NCBI RefSeq assembly: GCF_018499875.1 | Contig: NZ_JAHBAY010000002.1 | Location: 372,001-436,000 of the forward strand | Source: Kineosporia corallincola | GTDB lineage: Bacteria > Actinomycetota > Actinomycetes > Actinomycetales > Kineosporiaceae | Length of the DNA: 64,000 nt | Direction: 5' to 3' | Part shown: piece after piece, positions 51,982 to 60,685 of the stretch | How the letters are laid out: each line of letters starts with the position of its first letter | Position numbering within the stretch: the first letter of the stretch is position 1 | Program-made: the position numbers and the translations under genes | Notes under the pieces: generated by a model | The model's database searches: none | Told to the model about the DNA's origin: nothing | What the model saw: only the letters and a program-made list of their open reading frames with translations

Positions 51982-54192
51982 GTGACCGACGTACAGAGCC
52001 GGGACGCCCGTCCCCCGGTTCATTTCCGCGCAGCCGGGGTCTCCCTGGTCATCGACCTGGACGCACCGGTCCCGTCCGTCCTGCACTGGGGCGCGGACCT
52101 GGGTGACCTGGACGCGGCGGCCCTGACCGCCCTCGGTCTCAGCTCCGGCGTCGAGCTCACCAACAACGCCCCCGACGTCCCCCGCCGGCTCACCCTGCTG
52201 CCGGTCGAGCGGGACATGTGGTCGGGCACCCCGGCGCTGGCCGGTCATCTGGGCGGCCGCCGCACCTCGCCCCGTCCGGTCATGGTGGACGACGCGACGC
52301 TCGTGACCCACTCCCCCGACGGCGGCGGCACGCTGGAGGCCGAGTTCACCGACGAGGTGACCGGTCTCGCGCTGTTCCTGCTGATCCGGCTCACCCCGCA
52401 GGGCCTGGTCCAGGTGCGTCACCGTGCCCGGCGTCCGGCCGACGATCCGGTGGACGGCGAAACCCCCTACGACCTGGCCGGTCTCACCGCCCTGATGCCC
52501 CTGCCGCCGCGGGCCACCGAGATCCTCGACTTCACCGGCCGCTGGTCGCGCGAGCGCCAGCCGCAGCGCCTGCCGGTGGTGGACGGCTCGCACCACCGGC
52601 ACGTGCGCCGGGGCAAGCCGGGCGCCGACTCGCCCTACGTGACCCTGGCCGGCACCACCGGTTTCGCCAACCGCACGGGTGAGGTCTGGGGCTTCCACCT
52701 GGCCTGGAGCGGCGACAGCCACTGGCGCGTGGAGCGTCTGGCCGAGGGAGCGGGCGGTTCGTCGTCCGTGATCGGGGGTGGCGAGGCCCTGCGCGCGGGC
52801 GAGGTGCGGCTGCTGCCGGGCCAGGAGTACGTCTCGCCGGACGCGTTCTTCGCCTGGTCGGGCCGCGGGCTCGACGGGATCTCCGAGCGCTTCCACGGTT
52901 ACCTGCGGGCGCGTGCCTCGCACCCGGTGCGGCCCCGGCCGGTGCTGGTGAACACCTGGGAGGCGGTGTATTTCGATCACGACCTGGAGCGGCTGAAGGC
53001 CCTGGTGGACCGGGCCGCGCAGGTCGGGGCGGAGCGGTTCGTGCTCGACGACGGCTGGTTCTCCGGCCGCCGCAACGACACCACCAGCCTGGGCGACTGG
53101 CAGGTCGACGAGGGTGTGTGGCCGCAGGGCCTGGCACCGCTGGCCGACCACGTGCGGACGCGGGGGCTGGAGTTCGGGCTGTGGTTCGAGCCGGAGATGA
53201 TCAGCCTGGACTCGCGGGTGGCGCGCGAGCACCCGGAGTGGATCCTGGCGCCCGCCCAGGGCGAGGGTTCCTCGATGCGCCAGCAGTACGTGCTCGACCT
53301 GACCGACCCGGCGGCGTTCTCCTACCTGCTGGAGGCGATCAGCGGCCTGGTGCAGCGTTACCGGGTGGCCTACGTGAAGTGGGACCACAACCGGGAGCTG
53401 CACGAGGCGGTCTCCCGCTCGCACGGCGACACGGTGGCGGTGTCGGCGCAGACCCGGGCCACCTACCGGCTGATGGACGAGCTGCGTGAGCGCTGCCCGG
53501 GCCTGGAGATCGAGTCCTGCTCGGCCGGTGGCTCGCGCGTGGACCTGGGCATCCTGGCCCGCACCGACCGGGTGTGGGCGTCGGACTGCATCGACCCGGT
53601 CGAGCGCATCATGACCGACCGGTGGACGTCGCTGCTGCTGCCGCCGGAACTCATCGGCGTGCACGTCGGCTCGTCCCCGGCCCACACCACCAGCCGGCGC
53701 ACGGACACCACGATGCGTTTCGCCGGCGCCCTGCTCGGGCACACCGGCGTGGAGTGGGACCTGACCAGCCGGGACGACGAGGAGCTGCGGGCGCTGACGG
53801 CGTTCGTGGCGTTCCAGAAGAGCCTGCGCCCGGTGCTGGCGCGCGGGCGCGTGGTGAACGCCGACATCCCCGACCCGGCCACCACGCTGCGCGGTGTGGT
53901 CGACGCCGACGGCAGCCGCGCGGTGTACGTGTGGGCCCGCACGGTCACGTCCTCGGCGGTGCTGTCGGGGCAGGTGCGGTTCCCCGGTCTGGATCCGGCC
54001 CGGAGCTACGTGGTGCGGATCGTGGACGACTTCGGCCTGCCCTCGTTCCCCGGCCGCGAGCACTCGCCGTGGGTACGGGCGGCGCTGGACGGGTCGCTGG
54101 TGCTGCCGGGCGTGGCGCTGGGCACCGTCGGGCTGCCGATGCCCACGCTGGCGGCCCAGCAGGCCCTGGTGCTGGAGCTGACGGCTCGCTGA
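51982..54192 (+). CDS. Alpha-galactosidase, GH36
   Basis: 736 residues from GTG 51982 (CGGAG 6 bp upstream). An in-frame ATG at 51937 would leave only 26 bp for two divergent promoters and overlaps a TAAAAAT -10-like element, so the later start is preferred. The GH36 barrel has the nucleophile aspartate in YVKWDHNR (D468) and the acid/base aspartate in VWASDCID (D535), with ERFVLDDGWF, GLWFEPEMIS and CSAGGSRVDLG. It is cytosolic (no signal) and removes alpha-galactosyl residues from imported oligosaccharides such as raffinose or melibiose. Regulated by the divergent ROK gene. Confidence 0.94.
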   Translation: MTDVQSRDARPPVHFRAAGVSLVIDLDAPVPSVLHWGADLGDLDAAALTALGLSSGVELTNNAPDVPRRLTLLPVERDMWSGTPALAGHLGGRRTSPRPVMVDDATLVTHSPDGGGTLEAEFTDEVTGLALFLLIRLTPQGLVQVRHRARRPADDPVDGETPYDLAGLTALMPLPPRATEILDFTGRWSRERQPQRLPVVDGSHHRHVRRGKPGADSPYVTLAGTTGFANRTGEVWGFHLAWSGDSHWRVERLAEGAGGSSSVIGGGEALRAGEVRLLPGQEYVSPDAFFAWSGRGLDGISERFHGYLRARASHPVRPRPVLVNTWEAVYFDHDLERLKALVDRAAQVGAERFVLDDGWFSGRRNDTTSLGDWQVDEGVWPQGLAPLADHVRTRGLEFGLWFEPEMISLDSRVAREHPEWILAPAQGEGSSMRQQYVLDLTDPAAFSYLLEAISGLVQRYRVAYVKWDHNRELHEAVSRSHGDTVAVSAQTRATYRLMDELRERCPGLEIESCSAGGSRVDLGILARTDRVWASDCIDPVERIMTDRWTSLLLPPELIGVHVGSSPAHTTSRRTDTTMRFAGALLGHTGVEWDLTSRDDEELRALTAFVAFQKSLRPVLARGRVVNADIPDPATTLRGVVDADGSRAVYVWARTVTSSAVLSGQVRFPGLDPARSYVVRIVDDFGLPSFPGREHSPWVRAALDGSLVLPGVALGTVGLPMPTLAAQQALVLELTAR

Positions 54193-54218
54193 GAAGTGCT
54201 GCCGCCGGTCCTCCTTCC

Positions 54219-54536
54219 TCAGGCCACCACCTCGTGATTGACCCAGGCCACCCGGTAGGGATGACGCCCCTGCCAGGTCTGGATGATCTGCCCGGCCGCC
54301 GGCGTGGCGAACAGGGCGGCGAGGTCGTCCGCGGTCTCCACGCCGAACTGGATCACCGCGGTCGCGATCATCGCTGGAATCTCGTCCTCGCCGGGCACCG
54401 GGATGTGCCGTTGCGCGGAGAAGCTGCGCAGCAGGCCGGTGTCCCGCACCACGACCTCGATGTCGGTCAGGAACTGATCGAGCTCGGGGTCGGGGATCGG
54501 GCCGGTGAACGAGACGAGCATGGTGTGGTTGATCAT
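54219..54536 (-). CDS. Small dimeric alpha/beta-barrel-like protein
   Basis: 105 residues, no signal peptide. The pattern INHTMLVSFTG, then helices, VIQFGVETADDLAAL and a closing YRVAWVNHEVV resembles ferredoxin-like or Dabb/ABM-type dimeric barrels. Function unknown. It is convergent with the alpha-galactosidase and divergent from the LysR gene. Confidence 0.65.
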   Translation of the reverse strand: MINHTMLVSFTGPIPDPELDQFLTDIEVVVRDTGLLRSFSAQRHIPVPGEDEIPAMIATAVIQFGVETADDLAALFATPAAGQIIQTWQGRHPYRVAWVNHEVVA

Positions 54537-54605
54537 GCATCGATCTCACCGCCTGCGCGTCGCTGCGTCCAATACCCGTCAGGCCTCGGGCGATAGCCTG
54601 GCGGA

Positions 54606-55448
54606 ATGGATCTGCTGGAGACGCGGGAGCTGCGCTACTTCGTCGCGGTGGCCGAGGAACTGCACTTCGGCCGAGCCGCGCAGCGCCTGCACATCGCCCA
54701 GCCGGCCCTGTCGAAGACGGTGCAGCGCATCGAGTCCCGGCTCGGGGTGAGCCTGCTGGAGCGCACCAGCCGCAGCGTCACCCTCACGCCCGCCGGGCGG
54801 GTGCTGCTGGAACAGGGCCGGCACGCGCTGGACGCCGTCGCCGTCGCGGTCGAGAACACCCGCCGCGCAGGCGATGACGGGCATCTGCGGCTGGTCATGA
54901 AACCCGGCGGCGACGCGGGTCTGCTGTCCGGCATCCTCGCCGCATTCGCCGGGCACCCGGGAGCCCGGCAGGTCGACATCATCTTCTCCGGCGGCGCCGA
55001 TCGGGCCGGTCACCTGCGCGACGGCCGCGCCGACGTCGCCCTGCTCTACGTGCCCTTCGACGATCTCACCGGTCTGGACGCGCACACCCTGCACACCGAG
55101 GACCGCGTCGCTCTGCTGCCGGCCGGCCACCCGCTGGCCGGGCGGGAGCAGATCCGCACCGCCGACCTGGCCGGCGAGACCTTCCCGCGCTGGCGCGGCG
55201 TGACGGTGGAAAACGTCTCGGGCGGGCCGGAACTCGCCGATGTGGCCGAGCTGGTCCCGATGGTCCGGATCGGGCGGGTGGTGGCCGTGCTCCCCCGCTC
55301 CCTCGTCGCCCCGGCACCGCCCGGCACGGTGTGCGTGCGGGTGGCCGACGCCGAACCCAGCCGCATCGTCATCGCCCGGCACGAGCACGACCGGCGGGAG
55401 GCGGTGCTGGCCCTGATCGAGGCGGCGGTGACCGCCGTGCGCGCCTGA
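54606..55448 (+). CDS. LysR-family transcriptional regulator
   Basis: 280 residues. The winged HTH (LRYFVAVAEELHFGRAAQRLHIAQPALSK) is followed by LGVSLLERTSRSVTLTPAG and a substrate-binding domain that is slightly shorter than usual. There is no Shine-Dalgarno; TAGCCT ends 6 bp before the ATG, suggesting a leaderless message. It lies 92 bp upstream of the dehydratase-lactonase pair on the same strand and probably activates it. Confidence 0.9.
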   Translation: MDLLETRELRYFVAVAEELHFGRAAQRLHIAQPALSKTVQRIESRLGVSLLERTSRSVTLTPAGRVLLEQGRHALDAVAVAVENTRRAGDDGHLRLVMKPGGDAGLLSGILAAFAGHPGARQVDIIFSGGADRAGHLRDGRADVALLYVPFDDLTGLDAHTLHTEDRVALLPAGHPLAGREQIRTADLAGETFPRWRGVTVENVSGGPELADVAELVPMVRIGRVVAVLPRSLVAPAPPGTVCVRVADAEPSRIVIARHEHDRREAVLALIEAAVTAVRA

Positions 55449-55540
55449 CCACCCGGCGACCGGGCCCGGCCGTCACTGGCCCCCACCGCACCCCGCTGCT
55501 ACGGTGCGAATCGCCGGGATCGGCCCGATCAGGGAGTCGG

Positions 55541-57247
55541 ATGCGCAGCGACGCGTGGTACGCCGGGGACGACCGCAACGCCTACATCCACCGTGCCTGG
55601 ATGAGACGAGGGGTGCCCGGCTCGGCCTTCGAGGGCCGCCCGCAGATCGCGATCGCCAACACCGCCTCCGACCTGACGCCCTGCAACTCCCACCTCACCG
55701 AGGTCGCCCGGTCCGTGAAGAACGGCGTGTACGAGGCCGGCGGCATCCCCCTGGAGCTGCCCGTGGTCTCGCTCGGCGAGACCCTGGTGCGGCCGACGGC
55801 CATGCTGTGGCGCAACATGGCGGCGATGGCGACCGAGGAGATGCTGCGCGCCAACCCGATCGACGGGGTAGTGCTGCTCGGTGGCTGCGACAAGACCATT
55901 CCCTCGCTGCTGATGGCCGCGGCCTCCGTCGACCTGCCGGCCGTGGTGGTGCCCGGTGGGCCGATGCTGACCGGCACGTTCCGCGGCGTCCCCCTCGGTT
56001 GCGGCACCGACGTCTGGCGGCTGTCCGAGGAGGTGCGCGCGGGAACCCTGTCGCAGGACGACTTCCTGAGGAGCGAGTCCGCGACCATCCGCAGCCGTGG
56101 TCACTGCAACACCATGGGAACGGCGTCCACCATGGGCCTGCTCGCCGAGGCACTCGGCACCGTGCTGCCCGGCACCGCGGGCACCCCCGCGCCGGACAGC
56201 CGCCTTCTCGAGGCGGCCCACGAAACGGGGCGGCTGGCGGTCGGTCTCGTCAATGATGGACGACGTCCCAGCACGATCCTCACCCGGGCGTCCTTCCACA
56301 ACGCCATCGTGACCCTCGCGGCGATCGGGGGTTCCACCAACGCCGTCGTGCACCTCCTGGCCATCGCCGGGCGTCTCGGAATCGACCTGACGCTGGACGA
56401 TTTCGACCGGATCGGCTCGCGGGTGCCGCTTCTGGCCGACCTGGCCCCGGCGGGCCGGTTCCTGATGGACGACCTGTTCCGCGCCGGGGGCCTGCTGGCC
56501 GTGCTGCAACAGGTTTCGGACCTGCTCGACCCGACCGCCCTGACCGTCACCGGGCGTCCCCTGGTGTCGTATCTGGACCAGGCCGCGATCTGGGACCAGG
56601 AGGTGATCCGCCCCCGCGCCCGGCCCCTGCTGGCCGAAGGCGGAATCGCACTGCTGAAGGGCAATCTCGCGCCGTCCGGCGCCGTGATCAAACCCGCCGC
56701 CGCCTCGGCGCACCTGCTGCGCCACCGCGGCCGGGCGGTGGTGTTCGACAGTATCGAGGACTTCCACGCCCGCGTGGACGACCCGGACCTGCCGGTCGAC
56801 GCCGCCTCGGTGCTGGTGCTGCGCGGCTGCGGGCCCAAGGGTTATCCGGGCATGCCCGAGGTCTCGAACATGCCACTGCCGAAGAAGCTGCTGGAGGCGG
56901 GCATTCGCGACGTGGTGCGGATCTGCGACGGCCGGATGAGCGGAACCGCCTACGGCACCGTCGTTCTGCACGTCACCCCGGAGGCAGCGGCCGGCGGCCC
57001 GCTGGCCCTGGTGCGCGACGGCGACTGGATCGAGCTCGACGTGCCCGGGCGCACCCTCACCCTGGACGTGCCCGCCGGCGAGCTGGCCGGCCGCGAGGCC
57101 AGTCCCGGGGCCGCAGCGGCCTACGCGGCCCCGGTCAGGGGCTGGGAGAAGCTGTACGTTGACCATGTCCTACAGGCCGACACCGGCGCCGACCTGGATT
57201 TCCTCGTCGGTTCCTCCGGTGACCAGGTATCCCGGGAGTCGCACTGA
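55541..57247 (+). CDS. IlvD/Edd-type sugar-acid dehydratase
   Basis: 568 residues. Iron-sulphur and metal residues C48 (TPCNSH), C116 with K118 (GGCDKT) and C189 (RGHCNTMGT) match the [2Fe-2S] sugar-acid dehydratase branch (L-arabinonate/D-xylonate type), rather than the [4Fe-4S] dihydroxy-acid dehydratase of branched-chain amino acids. It removes water from a C5 or C6 aldonic acid to give a 2-keto-3-deoxy acid. ATG 55541 has AGGGAG 4-5 bp upstream. The next gene encodes a lactonase, the preceding step of the same oxidative pathway. Confidence 0.9.
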   Translation: MRSDAWYAGDDRNAYIHRAWMRRGVPGSAFEGRPQIAIANTASDLTPCNSHLTEVARSVKNGVYEAGGIPLELPVVSLGETLVRPTAMLWRNMAAMATEEMLRANPIDGVVLLGGCDKTIPSLLMAAASVDLPAVVVPGGPMLTGTFRGVPLGCGTDVWRLSEEVRAGTLSQDDFLRSESATIRSRGHCNTMGTASTMGLLAEALGTVLPGTAGTPAPDSRLLEAAHETGRLAVGLVNDGRRPSTILTRASFHNAIVTLAAIGGSTNAVVHLLAIAGRLGIDLTLDDFDRIGSRVPLLADLAPAGRFLMDDLFRAGGLLAVLQQVSDLLDPTALTVTGRPLVSYLDQAAIWDQEVIRPRARPLLAEGGIALLKGNLAPSGAVIKPAAASAHLLRHRGRAVVFDSIEDFHARVDDPDLPVDAASVLVLRGCGPKGYPGMPEVSNMPLPKKLLEAGIRDVVRICDGRMSGTAYGTVVLHVTPEAAAGGPLALVRDGDWIELDVPGRTLTLDVPAGELAGREASPGAAAAYAAPVRGWEKLYVDHVLQADTGADLDFLVGSSGDQVSRESH

Positions 57248-58104
57248 GCGGGTTCGAAGTTGTCGGGGGAACGCACTACGTTCTCGGTGAGGGGCCGGTG
57301 TGGGACGAGGCACGTGGCGTCGTGCGCTGGGTGGACATCGAGGGTGGCCAGGTCTGGGAGGGTCTGCACGAGCCCCGCGTGGTGCTCCGGCGTGAGCCCA
57401 CGCTGGGTGCGGCGGTGCACAGCGAGTCCGGCGACCTGCTGCTGGCCCTGCGCCGCGATCTGGAACATGTGGACGCCTCGGGAGACGTAGCCGGCACAGT
57501 CCCCCTCGTCCCACCCGGCGTCAGCAGCCGCCTGAACGACGGGAAGTGTGATCCGGCGGGCCGTTTCGTGGTCGGCAGCATGGCCCTGGACGAACGCCGC
57601 GGGCAGGAGAAGCTGTGGCGGCTGGAGCACGACGGCTCGGTGACGGTGCTCGACGACGACCTGTCGCTGTCGAACGGCCTGGGCTGGAGCCCCGACGGCG
57701 CCACGATGTACCACGTCGACACCCTGCCGGGCATGATCTGGCACCGAGCCTACGACCCGGACACCGGTGCGGTGGGTGAGCGTCACCTGCTGGTCGCGAT
57801 GGGCTACGCCGACGGCCTCAGCGTGGACGCCGACGGCAACCTCTGGGTGGCCGTGTGGGGCGGCGGGCAGATCCGGGTCGTCTCCCCGCAGGGCGTGCTG
57901 CTGGAGTGCCTCGACACCGGCGCGCCCCTCACCACCAGCTGCGCCTTCACCGGCCCCGGCCTGGACCAGCTGGTGGTGACCACCGCCGACCAGACGGTGG
58001 CGGGCGTCCCCCGCACCGACCGCTCCGGCGTACTGCTGACCCGGCGCACCGACCAGCGCGGGCTGCCCGCCACCCCCTGGCGGCCGGTGGCTCTCGAACG
58101 CTGA
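57244..58104 (+). CDS. SMP-30/gluconolactonase-family lactonase, apparent CTG start
   Basis: 286 residues from CTG 57244. The six-bladed propeller has metal ligands E in GEGPVWDE, N in LNDGKCDP, N in LSNGLGW and D in YADGLSVD, as in SMP-30 and regucalcin. The only later start, GTG 57298, would cut off the ligand glutamate. The frame is closed upstream by TGA 57220 and contains no ATG, GTG or TTG before CTG 57244. CTG has GGGAG 5 bp upstream and overlaps the dehydratase stop as CTGA, just like ATGA couplings elsewhere. It hydrolyses an aldonolactone to the acid used by the dehydratase. Confidence 0.88.
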   Translation: MSGFEVVGGTHYVLGEGPVWDEARGVVRWVDIEGGQVWEGLHEPRVVLRREPTLGAAVHSESGDLLLALRRDLEHVDASGDVAGTVPLVPPGVSSRLNDGKCDPAGRFVVGSMALDERRGQEKLWRLEHDGSVTVLDDDLSLSNGLGWSPDGATMYHVDTLPGMIWHRAYDPDTGAVGERHLLVAMGYADGLSVDADGNLWVAVWGGGQIRVVSPQGVLLECLDTGAPLTTSCAFTGPGLDQLVVTTADQTVAGVPRTDRSGVLLTRRTDQRGLPATPWRPVALER

Positions 58105-58245
58105 GGTGTCCGGCACGCTCATGGCACCGGTCCGCGTTCAGTGCTGTTCACGGTATTCCGCATGACCAGGCAGGTGGAACGGATCGAGGTTGAACGAGCC
58201 ATAGCCATGCAGGAGGAATGCGCCCGCGACCACATCGGTCACGGC

Positions 58246-58692
58246 CTACTGGAAGTCACAGCCCGGGTTCGGCGCGTCTTCCGACAGTGGTGAACCGGTG
58301 GGCAGCACGTACAGCACCTCCAGCACCACCGGGGTGGTGCCGTGGTTGACGCCGATGTGCACGTGATCCGGGCCGGCGGGTTCCTGGATCAGGCTGCCAC
58401 GCTTGTAGACCCCGTCCGAGGCGCAGGTGTCGTCGTAATGACTCAGCGTGCCCTGCTTGACCTTTCCGAGGAGCACGCCGTCGTGGTAGTGCCATCCGGT
58501 GGCCTGTCCTGCCGGGAGCGTGACCTCCCGCAGCACGAAATCCGTGTCACCGATCGTCTTCTGGGAGATGATCGTGCCGGTCACCCCCGGACCGGGGGGC
58601 GTGGCCCGGGCGGCACCCGCGGCACCCAGCGTGAACGTGGCCGCCATGACCGCCGCCAGGCCGGCCCGCAGGGTCTTCTTCGTCGTCGCCAT
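58246..58692 (-). CDS. Secreted cupin-domain protein
   Basis: 148 residues with a signal peptide ending near ARATPPGP (residue 31). The cupin core is DFVLREVTLPAGQATGWHYHDGVLLGKVKQGTL, giving the HxH metal pair, then DHVHIGVNHG as the second histidine block. It is exported and probably binds a metal; similar actinobacterial proteins are of unknown function. Confidence 0.85.
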   Translation of the reverse strand: MATTKKTLRAGLAAVMAATFTLGAAGAARATPPGPGVTGTIISQKTIGDTDFVLREVTLPAGQATGWHYHDGVLLGKVKQGTLSHYDDTCASDGVYKRGSLIQEPAGPDHVHIGVNHGTTPVVLEVLYVLPTGSPLSEDAPNPGCDFQ

Positions 58693-59132
58693 CAGCGTCC
58701 CCTCTGCTCTTCCCGTCGTCCCCGCACTGGCCGGTCACCTGCATCACCGGTCCGTGAGCTTGCATGACGGTGTTCCCATCGTCTCCCGTCCCGACGGGAT
58801 CCATCCAACCAAGCCGCACTGAAACGGGTGTGAAACCGCACTTCCCGGCCCATCCTGCGGACAGGAAGTGCTTCTCCACCCGGGCGGTGGCCGGGTCACG
58901 GGCATGATCGCCGCGAAGACCTCCACCGCACAGCGCTTCACGCCCAGCCGGGTCAGCAGTGATCCCTCGGCAGCCGCCCGGCCACCTCGGCGTAGCGGGG
59001 GTGGATCCGCGTCATGACCGGGAGTCCGCCGAGGTGTGCTGGACGGCGGGTTCAGTGGATGTGTACCCGGCGGACCGGGACGATTCGCGGCATTACGCCA
59101 CCGGCACGCTCTCGCCCGTGGATCATGGGCGG
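58693..59132. other. 440-bp intergenic region
   Basis: It separates the cupin gene from the two-TM protein on the other strand. A longer version of the latter from 58959 is open but has no coding character before 59133. No repeat, operator or RNA structure is evident. Confidence 0.5.
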
Positions 59133-59828
59133 GTGAGCAGGACGCTTCTGACGGACGACGACATGCGGCGACTCGTCGAGCAGTGCGGATACGAGGAGAT
59201 CCTCGATCAGCGGGCCCGGGACATCGTCCGGGTCAAGGCGAACCGGCAAGACGTCTTCAGCAAGGAGGCCCGCGAGGCCTCGGCCCTGAGCGCACTTCAC
59301 TGGGCTGCCCGTAAGAGCCTGTTCCGCAACCGTTCACAGCCGATATCCAGGACGCCGTACCGGCACGACCCGGCCGGCCGCCGTTTCAGATACCGGGAGG
59401 ACGTCGACGCCCTGATCACGAACTACCGCGACCTCTCCCGGCGGGGCAAGCGGATGAACACCGTCCTCCAGCTCACCATCATCGGTGGGTCGGCGATGGC
59501 CACCATCCTGACCGCGGCCTCCGGCGAGCATCCCGCCGTCCGCTGGTGGGCGGCCGGGTTGTCGGGCGTGGTGAGCGCGACCGCAGCCGTCATCGCCTAC
59601 TTCAAACCCCGCGAGCACGCTCACGACCAGCAGTCCACGGCCGATGCGATCGAGCTGGAGCGCAACCAGTTCGACCTGGGCATCGGGCACTACGCGTCAC
59701 TCCCCGTGGAGGAGGCGACCCGGGAATTCACCGAGCGGGTGGAGAGGGCGGTCACGGAGCAGCGGCAGCGGGAGTTGCAGATGGATCAGTCGACGCCCGA
59801 CCCCTCGTCGTCCGGCCAGGCCCGCTGA
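59133..59828 (+). CDS. Two-TM protein of the DUF4231/SLATT-like type
   Basis: 231 residues from GTG 59133. A soluble N-terminal helical part of about 100 residues (with DYRHDPAG-like basic segments) precedes two adjacent membrane helices (LQLTIIGGSAMATILTAA and LSGVVSATAAVIAYF) and a long charged C-terminal helix (HYASLPVEEATREFTERVERAVTE). The RRGKRMNTVLQ start and the YFKPREHA turn match DUF4231/SLATT proteins, known membrane effectors that accompany nucleotide-signal defence systems. No cyclase or other partner is next to it here, so it stands alone. GTG lacks a strong Shine-Dalgarno, making the exact start uncertain. Confidence 0.7.
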   Translation: MSRTLLTDDDMRRLVEQCGYEEILDQRARDIVRVKANRQDVFSKEAREASALSALHWAARKSLFRNRSQPISRTPYRHDPAGRRFRYREDVDALITNYRDLSRRGKRMNTVLQLTIIGGSAMATILTAASGEHPAVRWWAAGLSGVVSATAAVIAYFKPREHAHDQQSTADAIELERNQFDLGIGHYASLPVEEATREFTERVERAVTEQRQRELQMDQSTPDPSSSGQAR

Positions 59829-59851
59829 GGCCTACTGCCGGGCGACCACCC

Positions 59852-60595
59852 TCAGATGCCGTTCTCCCCGCCGTCCACGTAGAGGTTGGCACCGAGCACG
59901 AAGCTGCTCTGCGGTGAGGCGAGGAACGCGACGGCGGCCGCCACCTCCTCCACGGTGCCGTGCCGCCCCAGTGGCACGCCCGCGCGGAAGGTGGCCTCGA
60001 CGGCCTCCGCGTTCTCCCGCCCCACCATCTTCGCCACGGCCGGGGTGCTGATCGCCCCGGGAGAGACGGTGTTGACCCGGATACCACGGCCTTTCAGCTC
60101 GTTGGCCCAGGTGCGGCCGAACAGGCGCAGCGCGGCCTTGCTGGCGCCGTAGGCACCGAAGCCCTCCCAGCCGTCGTCCGCGCGGGTGGAGGAGTTGAGG
60201 ATGACCGACGCGCCCTCGTTCAGCAGGGGCAGCGCCTTCTGGACGGTGAAGACGGTGCCGAGAATGTTGACCCGGTAGATCCGGTCGAGCAGTTCGACGT
60301 CCATCTCCTCCAGGCGGGCGAAGCCCGCGGTGCCCGCGTTGGCGAACACGACGTCCAGGCCCTTCCCCCGGGCCCGCACCGCGTCGTACAGCCGGTCCAG
60401 GTCGGCGGGCTGCGAGACGTCCCCGGGCACCGCGGTGGCCGAGCCGATGACCGCGGCGGCCTTCTCCAGCTCGGCCTCGCGCCGGCCGGTGATGAAGACG
60501 TGCGCCCCCTCCTGGGCCAGCCGCACCGCGGCCCCCAGGCCGATCCCGTCGCTGCCGCCGGTGACGACGGCGGTCTTGCCTTCCAGCTGCCCCAT
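59852..60595 (-). CDS. Short-chain dehydrogenase/reductase
   Basis: 247 residues. The cofactor motif is TGGSDGIG at 12-19, ANAGTA replaces NNAG, the serine is in ILNSSTR and the motif YGASK holds the catalytic pair; the end SSFVLGANLYVDGGENGI is FabG-like. It is divergent from a TetR gene with two operator candidates between them, so it is probably the regulated target. Substrate unknown. Confidence 0.9.
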   Translation of the reverse strand: MGQLEGKTAVVTGGSDGIGLGAAVRLAQEGAHVFITGRREAELEKAAAVIGSATAVPGDVSQPADLDRLYDAVRARGKGLDVVFANAGTAGFARLEEMDVELLDRIYRVNILGTVFTVQKALPLLNEGASVILNSSTRADDGWEGFGAYGASKAALRLFGRTWANELKGRGIRVNTVSPGAISTPAVAKMVGRENAEAVEATFRAGVPLGRHGTVEEVAAAVAFLASPQSSFVLGANLYVDGGENGI

Positions 60596-60611
60596 GATGA
60601 CCTCCCACTAT

Positions 60612-60633
60612 TTCGGTACCGATCGGAACCGAA
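60612..60633. promoter_or_regulatory. TetR operator candidate A
   Basis: A 22-bp near-perfect palindrome with outer arms TTCGGT and ACCGAA around an inner CCGATCGG. It is 16 bp from the SDR start, within its promoter. Confidence 0.65.
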
Positions 60634-60647
60634 TGAGAAGCTAGCAC

Positions 60648-60669
60648 ATCGGCACCGTTCGGTACCGAA
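60648..60669. promoter_or_regulatory. TetR operator candidate B
   Basis: A related 22-mer whose right part, TTCGGTACCGAA, is a perfect 12-bp palindrome. It begins 36 bp after site A and ends 4 bp before the TAGGAT -10 of the TetR gene. Confidence 0.65.
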
Positions 60670-60685
60670 TAGGTAGGATGGCGGC

